Assembly (NCBI GenBank): GCA_030770545.1
Contig: CM061099.1
Span: forward strand, 15,941,001 to 16,005,000
Direction: 5' to 3'
From: Macropodus opercularis
Taxonomy: Eukaryota > Chordata > Actinopteri > Anabantiformes > Osphronemidae
DNA: 64,000 nt
The number at the start of each line of letters is the position of its first letter. Positions within the stretch are counted from its first letter, which is position 1. The notes under the pieces were generated by a model, which ran no database searches, was not told the DNA's origin, and saw only the letters and a program-made list of their open reading frames with translations. This document shows positions 12,563 to 24,057 of this stretch, one piece after another. The position numbers were made by a program, and so were the translations under genes.

Positions 12563-15196
12563 CAGAGACATGGATACCGCCTGCCTGAAAAGTGATCTTA
12601 AAAGATTTGGTTCGGCTCTGGAGCCGTTAACGAAAGAAATCCTTCCCCACCTTAACCTGTGCTTCTGGGAACATGATAGTTGACATGACTCTACTCTTCA
12701 TCGTACTTCAGCTGGTTTTGCAACAGGGATGTAATTGAGAGAGAGTTAGTTTGACATTGAAGCCATTTTTTGAAGATCATGAATTCACTCCTCTTGTATT
12801 GATACTTGATTATTGATAATAAATTAACCGCCCACTCCGATGTTCTCTTCAGGAAACTGATACGTACGGTATTAGATGCAGCACTATGGAAAACAAGTTG
12901 CCACTGAACATAACCCAGGCAGCAATTGCCTTCCAAAGCAGTGGTCTGTACCTTAGCGTAACAAACATGTAATGATCCAGAATTTTGAAAAATTATCAAC
13001 ATCATCTTGTTTTGGTTTGGGTACAAAAAATATCGGTTTTACATAAGCTGGCTCTGAAATGTTTAGGTTGACTGAATCCGTAATGGTCGTTAGCACGAGG
13101 TTTAACATGGGGTCTGATCTTTGCTGTGCATCCTCATTTATCAGGTACTGAGCCAGAAGCAGAGTAAAGAGGAAGGCGTGAAAAGAGGAAAAACTAAACA
13201 GGAAGTGTCATTTTTCAGAAACAAGGAAACACTGTTCGTGTCCCAACATTATACCACAGCCGCAGGTAAAATAATTGAAAAATGCCGACTCCGCATGTCG
13301 CTGCTGCATTCAGCCTGATCCCAAGCCAAGCAGTTGCAAAAGTTTCTCGCTGATTTGAACGGATACAAGGAGAACCTGATTTGTTCGTACGCTTTCCTAA
13401 TAAGCCAGAGATCTTCGCTCCTGGTCTTTCAGTAAACCTCCGCTGCATCTGCAGAAAGTCTGACGTATAGAGGTCACATACTGGGCTGTAAAGCATCGCG
13501 GGCCCATTGATTAGCGCTGCCGAAGGGCACGTGACAGTCAGAGCGTGGGGTGTTAATGCCTGAATGCTGCTGATGGTGGTCACACCGAACGGGCCCATTA
13601 CACAGCCTCTGTTACGTGACACAACCTGCTCACAAATCCTTCACCTACCACACAATTTCACTCTTTGTCCAAACTCGGACAAAGGCCTGTTTGCAACGCT
13701 GCCACTCTCTTGTTACAGCTACTTGATGAATAGAAATGTTTTTCTCTTCTATCATAGATTTTCCTCTGATGTTTTCTAATCTTCCATTTAAGCCACTGGC
13801 CTCTGCAGAACATTTCCCTTCCCTTCCCTTGCAGCACGAGCTAAAGCATTTACAAGTGAGAGACAGAGAGAAATAGCGGAGCCAGGAAAGGTCAGAGACT
13901 CGCACTGACTACACAACACGGCCCCCGCGCCTCAGACGAGAAAGGGAAGTTCAGAGAGCACACGGTTTTTTCTTTCAAGCAATCTGAGACGTCCCTGAGC
14001 CCGGCCTCGTTCGTTTAGACGGGATTACGAGTTGGCCCTTCTCGCACATAATGCTATTCTTCTCGTGCTTGCTGAGCTCATTTACACGTGGGCATCCGTC
14101 ACCAGGCTGTCGGCACAGATGGATGGTGTGCGGCTGGGAAATAAACATTTTCTACCTCTTATTTATCAGGAGAGCCTTTTTTTTTTGCTGCACGGTCGAT
14201 TTTCAGGACCGTTCTGCTTTGCATTCAAACTGCTTCACCGACAAAATCTTCACGCCGGGTTTAGGATTGGTCAGTAAATCTGCAGTGCTGTACCGTACTG
14301 CACAAGCTCGAGCATTTCCGGCGTCATGATTATTAAAGGGCACGTGAGTAGCTGGTCAGAGAGGCAACAGTTGTTCTCCCACCAGAATTTTCCGATCTGT
14401 TCAGAGATTATTTAATCACACAGTTTGTTGTGCTTTTGAAAAACAATATACGCTGGGAGACGTTTCTTTCACTATGACAATGCACTTGCGCATATACGTC
14501 GCCAGAACATCTTCAGCACACCTTCAGCATGATAAGGGATGAAGCACAAACGCCTACTGTGAACCTTTATTCTGCTGTAAAGTTGGAAAAGCGCGCTGCT
14601 CCTACATTTTCCTGAAGGCTGCCAAGGAGAGGCACAAAAGGAAAGTGTAGCAATTAGGTGCTGAGGTGTTGATGCAGAGCTGCAAACTCTCCGAGTTCTG
14701 GACAGGTCTGCCTCTAATTGCCGGCTTCCTCTCTTGATTGCAAATGCTTCACTCGTAGTCGCGTCTGCCTCGCTCGGGCCTCTGAGATCGTATGATCCCC
14801 CCGCCTCCTCCTGCTCTCTGACCCCTATGGTTTGTAACTTTCATCCCGCAGACTGTTCTCCTAGCTGTCGTTATCAGTTATCAACTAGATAAGGTGAATC
14901 CTAGGATGAAGCAAACGGTGCTCTAGCTCTGCCCCTTATTAATGCAAGATCATGAAAGTCTCCAGATATTACTTGCGGTGTCTCTCACTCACACTCTTGA
15001 AAGGCCTTTCTCAGCGTTGCCTTGGTGTTTTTTATGACTGAGGGACAGCACAGTTATGCCAAGTCATCATCCAGTGCGATATTACGGCACAGCTTGAAGC
15101 CAAATTGAAGACAAACTATCTGCTGGGTAGGAACGCCTCGATGGAGTGATAAATGTCATTCTGTCAGCTTGTCTCTTTCTGTTTCTCCTACCACAG
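12563..15196 (+). other. immediate upstream region of camkv
   Basis: It must contain, or be spanned by, the 5' UTR intron and possibly the promoter of camkv, since the ATG exon has an acceptor at 15196. I could not place a first exon or TATA box. Confidence 0.5.
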
Positions 15197-15304
15197 GTGA
15201 GGCGTGACCATGCCATTTGGCTGTTTAACAATCGGGGAAAAGAAGGATTATCACAATCCTTCGGACGTGGCAGATAAATATGACCTGGGTCAGATCGTTA
15301 AATC
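15197..15304 (+). CDS. camkv: camkv coding exon 1 (13 nt 5' UTR, then ATG at 15210)
   Basis: The acceptor ccacag ends at 15196. Thirteen untranslated bases precede ATG in the context gtgaccATGcc. The exon encodes residues 1-31 plus two bases of codon 32, including YDLGQIVKS, where an active kinase would carry its glycine-rich loop. The donor GTGAGT starts at 15305. The upstream acceptor implies at least one untranslated first exon further 5', which I could not locate. Confidence 0.93.
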
Positions 15305-18300
15305 GTGAGTATCTCAATGAGCTGCTCGTAAAGCCAAACTTTCCGCTTCCCAATCGTGAATCCATCCCCCTGCAAATCTAAAGTGCCGTGAAATGCTTCT
15401 TTTCAGAGAGGAGTTCTGCGAGATCTTCAGGGCCAAGGACAAATCCACGATGAAAATGTACACGTGTAAAAAGTTTTTAAAGAAGGACGGAAGGAAAGTC
15501 CGCAAGGCCGCGAAAAACGAGATCCTTATCCTAAAGATGTGAGTTGCTTTGTGGCTTTTTATTTGGCATGGTTTGCTATGTGTCATTTGATTTTTTTTAT
15601 TTCATTCTTATCCCCATTTAATCAATCAAAGAAAAAACAAAATAGAAAACAAATATTGGTACGGGCTTAAAAAAAGTTCACGCGCAGCCTTGTTTCTCTT
15701 ATTTTTTTTCCCTCAGCTTCATTGTCATTATCTAACTTTCCAGTCAAACCCACATTAACATAACTTCAGCCTTACCGAACAATTTGTCTCTGGCAGCGAG
15801 GGAAGCAGCGAAGCGGGATAAAGATGAGAAGAGGTGTGATTCCTTCATGAGAGGGCTTATGAAATGACACCTCAGTGACGCGGCCGCGCACCGCTCCCCC
15901 TGCTTCATGCTCAAATCATCAGTGGGGCGTTTGGATGAATAATCAAATATGATGACATTTTCAAAGGCTGTGAATGAAGGTTGGCATTAAGCAACATAAA
16001 GCACAGTTATGAATACAAAACGCTTAAATGTAAGAAAAGCAGAGCTTGATCTGGTTTTAATCTCCACCTTGGATTATACACAGACGGACATGACAAAACC
16101 CAAACCTGACATTTGTTCAGTGTTTTGTCATGAAGGCAAATGAAATGACGCTTTATTTATAGGCCAATTATTGTCTGGGAACAGAAAAAAGGGAGTTTAA
16201 CAGGAGTAATGTTAACTTGATTTTCCCCATCACATCCTGTGAGCGTAGACATGAGTGAACTTCATTGGAAATGGTCGTGTGTGTGACACTTCATCTTCAT
16301 CACTGGTTCTTCTCACGGCTTCATGTATTATGCACGGCCACTAAAGCGGGTCCTTAAACATTTCTGCAGTCGAATGAATGATGCCTCTTTGACATCATTC
16401 TTCTTCTCTGTTTTCTCACTTTCTCTCTCCTCAGGGTGAAGCATCCCAATATTCTCCAGCTGGTGGACGTCTTCGAGACCAAAAAAGAGTACTTCCTTTT
16501 CCTTGAACTGTGAGTTCGGATGACTGGCGAGCTCTGGACAAAGGCTCTCCGCTTGTCTATGCTGTAACTTGTGCCTGCTGAACCGTATATGCTGATGATT
16601 ATAGCCTCGTGGGGAGTCGTAGCCTAAGGCCCTATAGATCAAGAACAGCTCAGAAGTCCAGATTTAATTGTCACCATTTTTTGGCTGTCTCTTCTCCACA
16701 GCGCAACAGGCCGAGAGGTGTTTGACTGGATCCTGGATCAAGGCTACTATTCAGAGCGGGACACCAGCAACGTGGTGCGCCAGGTGTTGGAGGCAGTAGC
16801 CTACCTCCATTCTCTGCAAATTGTTCACAGAAACCTCAAGGTAACATGTCACAGCAACAAGACACTGTTACTGTTGTCAGTTGTAAGTAAATGACCGTGT
16901 TTCAGTTGTTGTTGCCCGCAGGAGGATAAATTCACAATAATTAAATGATATCTACGGTACCCTGTAATATATAACTCCCAGAAACTCCTAACCAGTTTAC
17001 ATAAAACATAAAAACACGGGTTATGATAAACTGCAGTGAAGTGTTGACTTTGCCTTATGCTCCACCATCAACGTTTTCTTTCTGTCCAGTAGTTTTTGAT
17101 TCACGGTATCGTCTGCCAGTCAAGGCCGAACATACAAAGTGACCTCTGACCTTAGCGTTCAGCTCAAAGCACAGCCGTAGACATTTCAGTATGCAAATTC
17201 AAAGACGGTGAATTCCTAATAGGCGGCGGGTACCTCGCCGTAGGAGCGCTGACATTTATTGTCTGTCAAATGACAAGTGCAACTCATTAAATTTCTGCTG
17301 AAATGCATCACATCTGATGAAAATTGTAATATTTAGCCAGAGAAGCCTGTTACACGTTGATTGGCTGCCCTCTGTGCCCGGGCTCACTAATTATGTATAA
17401 CCATTACTTGTAGCAAACTGTGAGCTGCTTCCCAGTGCGGATCTGTCAGCTTGAATGGAAATCAATCTAGTCTTAAGTGGAAATAGTTTCAACTTTCAAA
17501 TTAAACTGGATGCCTTTCGTTTGATTTGAGGCCCTTTTTGTCTGGACTGGATAATTCAACTTTTAGATCTTTTTCAGCCTCTTCATTATTTTAGTTCCTG
17601 AACATGACACCATTACTGAAATTCAGACCCCGCGACCTTCAATAGCTGATTAGCTATGACAGTTAAAGACCTTAAATATGAATATTACATTAACCGTTGT
17701 CACTGTAATATGTCACCATGTGTAGCTGGAGAACTTGGTTTACTACAACCGCCTGAAGCACTCTAAAATAGTCATCAGTGACTTCCATCTCGCCAAACTG
17801 GAGAATGGACTAATCAAAGACCCCTGTGGGACGCCGGAGTACCTGGGTGAGAAGCTAATAATACTGGCAAATTGTTGGATATTGTTGATGAGGTTTTCAA
17901 GCTCCCAGAGTGTTGGATGAACTTTCAGTGCCCTTTCTGTGCAGCTCCAGAAGTTGTTGGCAGACAGCGGTATGGCAGGCCTGTAGACTGCTGGGCCATA
18001 GGTGTCATCATGTACATACTGTGAGTTCTGACAAAGATGTTTGCTGATGGGTTTTGACTCTCGATTGTGTTTTGATTGATTGTTTGTTTGTCACCCTAGG
18101 TTGTCAGGCAACCCGCCTTTCTACGATGAAACGGACGACGATGATTACGAGAACCACGACAAGAACCTTTTCCGGAAGATCCTGGCAGGCGATTATGAGT
18201 TTGACTCTCCATACTGGGATGAGATTTCTGATTCAGGTCATTTTTAAAGCGGCAACTAGAAATTTTTAATCTCTCAAATTTAAGAGAGAATAAAGCCTTT

Positions 18301-19411
18301 CATTTATATTCTTCTGTGTTTTTTTCCCCCTGACAGCTAAGACTCTGGTTTCTCGTTTGATGGAGGTGGATCAAGACCAGAGACTGACAGCTCAGGAGGC
18401 TATAAACCATGAATGGTAGGTGGCTCCGGTCTTTTGATTAGAACAGTGCAATCAGAAAAGCTGCATCACCTCCTGACAAGGGTTGATCGCCCTTAAATGC
18501 TTCCTTCCTTTTCACCATTTTACTTATTCGTTTCTTTATTCTTCAACCCAGCCCTCTTTTTACAGTGAGTCAGGTAATTAGGTCCACGGCTTGCAACCAT
18601 CGTTTTATGAAGACGCTGTAAAAGAGAACCCCGGTTTCCATCATCAGTTTCACCATAGATTTCTCCACAGAAGAACCTAAATGTGGAGTCGACTATTGCA
18701 AAAAGGGAAAAGCTCAAAGACAAAAACAGACTAACTAAATAATCTTCAAATGTTTAAGCGTGCAAAGGTTTGCCAGTGGTTACAGGAACAACAAACTGAG
18801 TAAGCAGCCTGTGACATCCAAAGACAGGGGAATCATAAAGCATGTCTTGAAGTGGTTTTTCTTTTTTCTCCACTTTGTACAACAGGATCTCTGGCGGAGC
18901 CGCTTCAGATAAGAACATCAAGGAAAATGTGTGCGCACAAATAGAGAAGAACTTCGCCCGAGCCAAATGGAAGGTAAGCGCTTTTGTTCTCCTGTGCAGG
19001 AAGTTGAATAATGGCCCCTATGGAGCCATAGAGGCACCGAATTGTATAACTGTGAGATTGTTCTCTGCCGTCACACAGAAAGCCGTTCGAGTCACCACCA
19101 TCATGAAGCGACTGCGAGCGCCTGAGCAGAGCGAGTCCAAGTCAAATAGCCCCGCAGCTGATGCCACACCAGACTCTGCAGTCCCCAAGCCTGCTGCTGA
19201 CCCTTCTGCCCCCTTGTCTGCCGCTGGGCCAGAGGGAGCTCCCTCTGTCGTGGTCACAGACGCCCCCGCCCCGACGGAGGCGTCGGAGGCCACGGCGGCG
19301 GAGGCGGAGGCGGCCCCTGAGCCGCAGGACGCCGAGCCCGCGTCGCGCTGTAACGGGGACGCTTTGACTTCTCTCCACGCGGCGGCCGAGGCTCAGGACG
19401 AGCAGGGTTAA
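15210..19411 (+). CDS. camkv: camkv: CaM kinase-like vesicle-associated pseudokinase (complete CDS, 10 exons, 424 aa)
   Basis: Joined coding exons are 15210-15304, 15407-15538, 16435-16509, 16702-16840, 17726-17846, 17945-18020, 18100-18236, 18337-18415, 18886-18973 and 19079-19411. They total 1275 nt with the frame kept at every junction. The protein opens MPFGCLTIGEKK, as in vertebrate CAMKV. It has a kinase-like fold (about residues 24-286) followed by a calmodulin-binding basic segment (about 300-330, around NFARAKWK and MKRLRAPEQ). The tail is rich in Ala, Pro and Glu. The glycine loop lacks GxGxxG, the catalytic loop reads HRN (143-145) instead of HRD, and the metal-binding motif reads DFH (166-168) instead of DFG. 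It is therefore a pseudokinase, as is known for the family. Human CAMKV has about 500 residues; the shorter length here lies in the tail. CAMKV is known as a neuronal vesicle and synapse protein that binds calmodulin. Whether this is the a or b teleost copy cannot be told. Confidence 0.96.
15407..15538 (+). CDS. camkv: camkv coding exon 2
   Basis: Residues 32-75. It begins EEFCEIFRAKDK and carries TCKKF, where the beta-3 lysine is kept, then GRKVRKAAKNE, the alpha-C region with its glutamate. The acceptor tttcag and donor GTGAGT are both good. The preceding intron is only 102 nt and reads into a stop at once. Confidence 0.95.
16435..16509 (+). CDS. camkv: camkv coding exon 3
   Basis: Residues 76-100: VKHPNILQLVDVFETKKEY, then FLFLEL, covering beta strands 4 and 5 up to the hinge. 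The acceptor ctcctcag follows a long pyrimidine tract. The donor is GTGAGT. Confidence 0.95.
16702..16840 (+). CDS. camkv: camkv coding exon 4 (degenerate catalytic loop)
   Basis: Residues 101-147: ATGREVFDWILDQGYYSERD through LHSLQIVHRNLK. The HRN replaces the HRD of active kinases, so the catalytic base aspartate is missing. The exon ends in phase 0 at donor GTAACA. Confidence 0.96.
17726..17846 (+). CDS. camkv: camkv coding exon 5 (DFH in place of DFG)
   Basis: Residues 148-187: LENLVYYNRLKHSKIVISDF, then HLAKLENG and CGTPEYL. The DFH is the altered magnesium-binding loop. The acceptor is tgtgtag. The last base is the first of the alanine codon in the APE motif. Confidence 0.96.
17945..18020 (+). 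CDS. camkv: camkv coding exon 6
   Basis: Residues 188-212: APEVVGRQRYGRPVDCWAIG, then VIMYI. It holds the APE motif and the conserved DxW of helix F. The preceding intron is 98 nt. The acceptor is gtgcag and the donor GTGAGT. Confidence 0.96.
18100..18236 (+). CDS. camkv: camkv coding exon 7 (acidic insert, weak donor)
   Basis: Residues 213-258: LLSGNPPFYDE, an acidic run TDDDDYENHD (224-233), then NLFRKILAGDYEFDSPYWDE. The preceding intron is 79 nt. The donor GTCATT is weak but is required by the frame and by alignment to the next exon. Read-through would add three residues and a stop. Confidence 0.93.
18337..18415 (+). CDS. camkv: camkv coding exon 8
   Basis: Residues 259-284: AKTLVSRLMEVDQDQRLTAQ, then EAINHE. 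This is the C-terminal end of the kinase-like lobe, with the RLTAxEA signature of CaM kinases. The donor is GTAGGT. Confidence 0.95.
18886..18973 (+). CDS. camkv: camkv coding exon 9 (calmodulin-binding region, first half)
   Basis: Residues 285-314: WISGGAASDKNIKENVCAQI, then EKNFARAKWK. In the family this amphipathic basic stretch leads into the calmodulin-binding segment. It ends in phase 0 at donor GTAAGC. The following 105-nt intron is open in this frame. Confidence 0.95.
18974..19078 (+). other. camkv: camkv intron 9, 105 nt, in frame and open
   Basis: The intron runs from GTAAGC to cacacag. Its length is a multiple of three and it has no stop in the camkv frame. Unspliced it would encode 35 residues starting VSAFVLLCRKLNN, placed exactly inside the calmodulin-binding segment. 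Confidence 0.85.
19079..19411 (+). CDS. camkv: camkv last coding exon (CaM-binding end and Ala/Pro/Glu tail)
   Basis: Residues 315-424 and stop TAA at 19409-19411. It begins KAVRVTTIMKRLRAPEQSES, then becomes low-complexity and rich in A, P, E and S. It ends AAAEAQDEQG. The exon is locally very GC-rich (about 19260-19390). It lacks the TPATDGS-type repeats I recall from the mammalian tail, consistent with a fast-evolving disordered C-terminus. Confidence 0.94.
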   Translation, partial: KAVRVTTIMKRLRAPEQSESKSNSPAADATPDSAVPKPAADPSAPLSAAGPEGAPSVVVTDAPAPTEASEATAAEAEAAPEPQDAEPASRCNGDALTSLHAAAEAQDEQG

Positions 19412-19936
19412 ACCGGCAACCCCCTCCCCCTGCGTGACCTCTGCAGTCCCCGCCAACTCCTGCACACTGTACATTAGCTGCTAAGCATGGTGACACTGAC
19501 TCTGCTTCGCTCTCACTTGCAGCTTTAGTATCATCTCACGGAGGCTGTGTGCTGCCTTTCCTGAGTGCTGCGCTGCACAGGCTTTCTTTTTACATGCGGT
19601 GTTTCTCCTTTCACTGACCCTCCAGTGTTTTATGTCAGAATCAACAATTCTCCTTTTCTGATTGTTCTCTTCTTAATAAGAGGACGCGTTGAAAATGGCT
19701 TTGATTCCTTTGTAATGAGACAACTTGGGGAAACGTTTCTCAGATAGTTTTGCAATCACAGTATTTGTTCGGTGAGTCAGTGAAATGTTTCGCTTTTTCT
19801 CTTTCGCTTTGACCTTTCACTGCAATACTCCGTTATCCTGGCCCTCACACACGTACTCCTTTAAAATGGTAAATATACGGCGACCTTCACAGTTACTGTC
19901 TTCACTAAATAATATTGCAATGCTGAAATTTGTACC

Positions 19937-19970
19937 GGGGGGGGGGGGGAGGGAGGGGAAGGGGGTTGTG
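19937..19970 (+). repeat. G-rich run in the camkv 3' UTR
   Basis: G13 at 19937-19949, then A, GGG, A, GGGG, AA, GGGGG. Four closely spaced G tracts on the sense strand fit a quadruplex pattern. Confidence 0.75.
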
Positions 19971-21562
19971 CTTGGTACTGTATTTTAAACTAGGCAGCTT
20001 CACACATAAGCACACACACGAAACACCATGTTCCTTTGCTGACTTCCTGCTCAGGAAAGAACCTCGTAGTCGTCAGTGTAAAGATCGTGTACATAGAGAC
20101 CTTTGTAGAAGTAGCCAAAAAACAGCATGCGTTCACTTTCTGCTGTTCCCTTCACACTTAAAGCCACTTTAAGTGTGCTAACGCCAACCTTTTCATGCTT
20201 ATCATAGGCCTCAGCTCTGTCTTGTTCAAAGCGTAGTGATGTCTCCGACTACTGCTCGTTTAGCGTCAACCCATCCTCACCACCCGGCCGTTTTGGTTCT
20301 ATGCATCCAAATTATTTTGTAGCTTTTTAGAAACGTCACAGCACGTCGTGTACCATCTTTATCCATCACGTGACAGTTGTTTTATTATTATCATTAGTTT
20401 GTATTAGTATTATTTTTGCTATAGTCATTCTATGCGTTTCGACATTTTTTTTTTACTCACGTCCTTCGACTCAAATGCCACATGTCTTAATACTTGGCTG
20501 TCACTGTAAAGCAAAATGTGCATTAACAGACCACATGTGGCTTTCAAGGGAACACATGCATCATTTTTTTTTACCGTAGTAACTAGGCTTGTGTCTGCTA
20601 ACTCAACCTGTTCACTTCTATTGGACTGATAAAAAAAAATAACTGTACAAATTGATCATAGCTTTTCATTCAGCCCTCTTTGTTTTATTCCATACACTTT
20701 GACCTTATACTTGATCAACAGTAACTATTCCTTTCTGGTCCCTTCAAGCGTTAATAACAAGCGTGAGAAGTATTTCTCGGAGATCACTCGAAATAGAGCA
20801 ATATTCGACTGGCTGCAGAAACTGTGATGCCTGGTGTCCATGTACCTGTTAGTCTAAGTCTGTAGTTCGTGCCAGCTGTCAGGTGACTGCGTGGCGAGGG
20901 CACGAGGACCATATTTACGTTTCTGGCCTGTGAACCTCCACGCGACTCCCTGTGCTGTGAACCACAGATTCTCATGTCCTGACCCTGGAACGTGAGCAGC
21001 CACTCGCTGATTCTGATCGGATGGATCAGTCATAATATGTAATAAGCTGTGGCTCGCGTGCAAACGCTTTGTCTGTGTGTCGAATTATTAACCATATCAA
21101 TTTGAGATAACGTGGTGAGAAAAACCAGCCCCGTGTACCGCAGAACTTTGACTCTGCTGTCGCTAACACATGAACTATATCTCCTTCGTATCGAGACAGA
21201 TTGGTAACGTGCCAACAATTAAGATTATACCACTCAATTATTTGAAGGTAATTATTTAGATTTTCACAAGAGGCTTCATAAAAGGACATTTTTTTAATGT
21301 GAATAGATTATGTCATGTAGTTTGTTTTATCTGTTTTGATGGCAATTTATTACTGTTTAACTACTGTTACACAGTTCAAAGCAACGCTTCTTCTCCAGCG
21401 CATTTATCACTGTATTTAGTATTCCATGTTCATTTTGCCATGCAATTACAGGTGTACTTGTAGATGTGATGTTTGCCAGGACCAGTGGTCATCTGTAGGT
21501 CATGTCTTACATTTGTGGCCTCTGTACCATACTCCTTGACTTGAGTTGATGACTTTGATGGT

Positions 21563-21568
21563 AATAAA
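21563..21568 (+). terminator. candidate camkv polyadenylation signal AATAAA
   Basis: This is the first AATAAA hexamer downstream of the camkv stop, with no obvious competing hexamer in the preceding 2.1 kb. Another lies at 22080-22085. Confidence 0.5.
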
Positions 21569-21590
21569 AAACGGCTTCATCTGTTCAACG

Positions 21591-24057
21591 GATTCTCTCA
21601 TCTCATTTCTCGTACAGAAGGGTGCAGAGAGTCTTCGGAAAGCGAAGCCCCATCGACGATTATTTAGAGAAAATGTGAGAAGCTGCCTGCGTCATCGCGC
21701 TCTGCTTCCCCCCTGACCCGGAGGAGAGCATCTGTGTTATGCGCTCGCAATTAGCACGAGCTTAGCACCCATCCTGGTGTGGTGCGAACTCGTTTTCGAA
21801 AACTCCCATCAGTGCCGTTTGGTGACACCTTCCAGGGTACTTCAATTGCATCACAGTGTAGAATAATAATGCAGAGAGCTTGCTTTATATGGAGGCCCTT
21901 TGGGGTTTAGATAGGGTATCTCTCTTTCTCCTTTTTATGATGATTGTACAATAGCATCCAGCCAATCCGTGGCATCATCTGGACTCAGAGGCATCCTAAC
22001 CCTGTGTCACTGGATGACTTCATTAGAGTGGGGGTGAGAAAAATGTGAGATTCATGTGTTTCTCTCACAGTAAAGGAGAAATAAAGTAATAATAATAATT
22101 TAAAAAAAACACACTGGTGAGACTCAAAGAGAATTTTACAAGCCAAATACCTGAATATAACCTCTTGTGGCCCAAAACCATCTACAGTCTGTTGAAGCCA
22201 GAATAGCTGTAATGCTTTTGTTCAACAGCAATTGAAAAGAATGAGTCCACTTTTAGTTAGTATTGGTCTTCAGCTATGGAAGACATTACGAATTCATTAT
22301 CATCCTGTATGTCTCTGTATAAAAAAAATAAAACATGATCAGCTCCAGCAAAAAAATGCAAAAAGCAAACATGTTAATAGTATGCTAATTAGTAAAGCTT
22401 TCAAACATGTTTGCATCAATTTGACATGAGCCTTTATGCTTTGCGCTGTTGCATCCTGCCATCTGCTGGCAGGGACCATGTGTTGCAGCTGTGAGCAGGA
22501 CTCCTGCTGTGTTTGAACAGAAGCAGCAGAGAGCAGTGCTGCTCTTTATAATAAAAGGTACCAGTGTATGACGATGATTATTTTCCTCACTTTCTCTACG
22601 CGCAGTTAGTGTAGGATGACGTCTGGTCGTATGAAAAGCGGGAGATTATGAAAATCCGGCTGGAACGTGGACACATTAAATAAGAAGCTCTTCTCTTGAA
22701 TAGCAGCGTCTGTTGGCCTTCAGAGGAATGCCTGTGAACAAAGTATCGGTTTCATGGCGTGCCGAGGTCCTGCCTCTCGCAATCCGACTTCTGAGCCTCT
22801 TCCCTATAACAAAGCAATATCTGTCAGACAGACTCTGACTGGGAGAGAGATGGAGCAGATACCCACTGGATCCCACCGAGCCCCAGATCAGGCTCACTGA
22901 TAAAACACAGCTGGATTCCACATCTGAGAAGTCAACTGAGTGATGTCAGTGATGCGGCGGCGTGGCATTATGTCATGCGATGCCACTTTTGAGATAAGTC
23001 GCCATAGAATGCATCTAGCTTGTTGTGGAGAATGGTGCATAGAGACGTCTGACCGCGTTTGAATGGACCCGGTTTCAATCGTGGGTGGGTTTTTCCAGTT
23101 TCCAAAAATGTGGCTCAGCTTCTCGATTTTAAGCTCGTTCTCGAATCGGAGGCAGAGGTGATGATGATACCGATATGATTTATCAGTCATCGCGACAGAG
23201 CCTGACCCTGAAAGCTGATGGGCCTCGTCCAACTCCCACGATGACTCCACGCGCCCTCGTCTGTTGCTCACCAGAAGACATCAGTAAAGCAGAGTGAACA
23301 GAGCTCCTTCTTTGAGGAGGAATGACGACAGGGACAGCAGAGTTCTCTGAAGCCTGGATGTCAAAAGACGTCTGGAATGCCCCGTGATCGTCTTCCAAAG
23401 CGTCTGACCTACTGTACGCCATCCAACGCATACAGTTCTCTTTCTTTAGTAAACTAAACTTCCTTTGTGCCGTGCCAGTCACATCAAACACGAGTATACT
23501 GAGTTTTTATCTCCAAGCAGAAAACTTCCAACAAAGGAAGTGACCATGTTTCTATTTATAATTTGTGCAGACAAAAACAACAACACGTTTCAGATCCCTG
23601 CCTCCCTTACTTGTCTTATTAATGTTTTCATTTACATGAATAATGAAACGATATTCATTACACATTATTAACTCACATTACAGGTCTATGTGTCAGTGAA
23701 TACTACAAAATATGTAACCTTACAAAGTTATTGTTAAAAAGGTAAGTGAATATTATATTATTAATAATACAATTAAAGCTGAGAATATAAGGATCTATAT
23801 GCACCTTATGAAACTCATGCAGAATATTTTAGTATGATCTTGTTCTTGGATTGATTGGGGTTCAGCTCTGCCATCAAGCCATGAAATATTACACAAACGA
23901 TGACGTGACATCACATGAAAATATCAAACCTGGAGACCCATTTTGTGGCAGATCTCTCTCCATTGTCCTTATTACTTTGCGGTGGTATTATTACAAAAAG
24001 ATATGCAATGTGTATATTTATACAAATGTGAATACATATCTCTTTAACAGGTACAAC
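21591..24057. other. convergent intergenic gap between camkv and sema3f
   Basis: No supported gene. It contains a possible orphan exon (21618-21680), a second + strand AATAAA (22080-22085) and a full CTCF-consensus match (22456-22469). The rest is AT-rich with no recognised repeat. Confidence 0.6.
22456..22469 (-). promoter_or_regulatory. CTCF-consensus match
   Basis: On the - strand the bases read CCAGCAGATGGCAG, fitting all 14 positions of the published core CCASYAGRKGGCRS. It lies in the tail-to-tail gap between the two genes. A motif match alone does not prove binding. Confidence 0.4.

Larger units (their letters stand above)
15539..18885 (+). other. camkv internal introns longer than 150 nt
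   Basis: This covers the introns at 15539-16434, 16510-16701, 16841-17725 and 18416-18885, which alternate with the exons listed separately. I see no coding exon, recognisable transposon or RNA gene in them. The other introns of the gene are 79-105 nt, a compactness typical of fish. Confidence 0.7.
19412..21590 (+). other. camkv: camkv 3' UTR (extent inferred)
   Basis: AT-rich non-coding sequence follows the stop. The first canonical AATAAA on this strand is at 21563-21568, so cleavage near 21590 is inferred, giving a UTR of about 2.2 kb. It contains a G13 run at 19937-19949 followed by further G runs. Confidence 0.6.

Noticed and set aside
13215..13622. 135-codon open frame on the - strand
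   Set aside because: The composition looks random, there are no motifs and no promoter or splice context.
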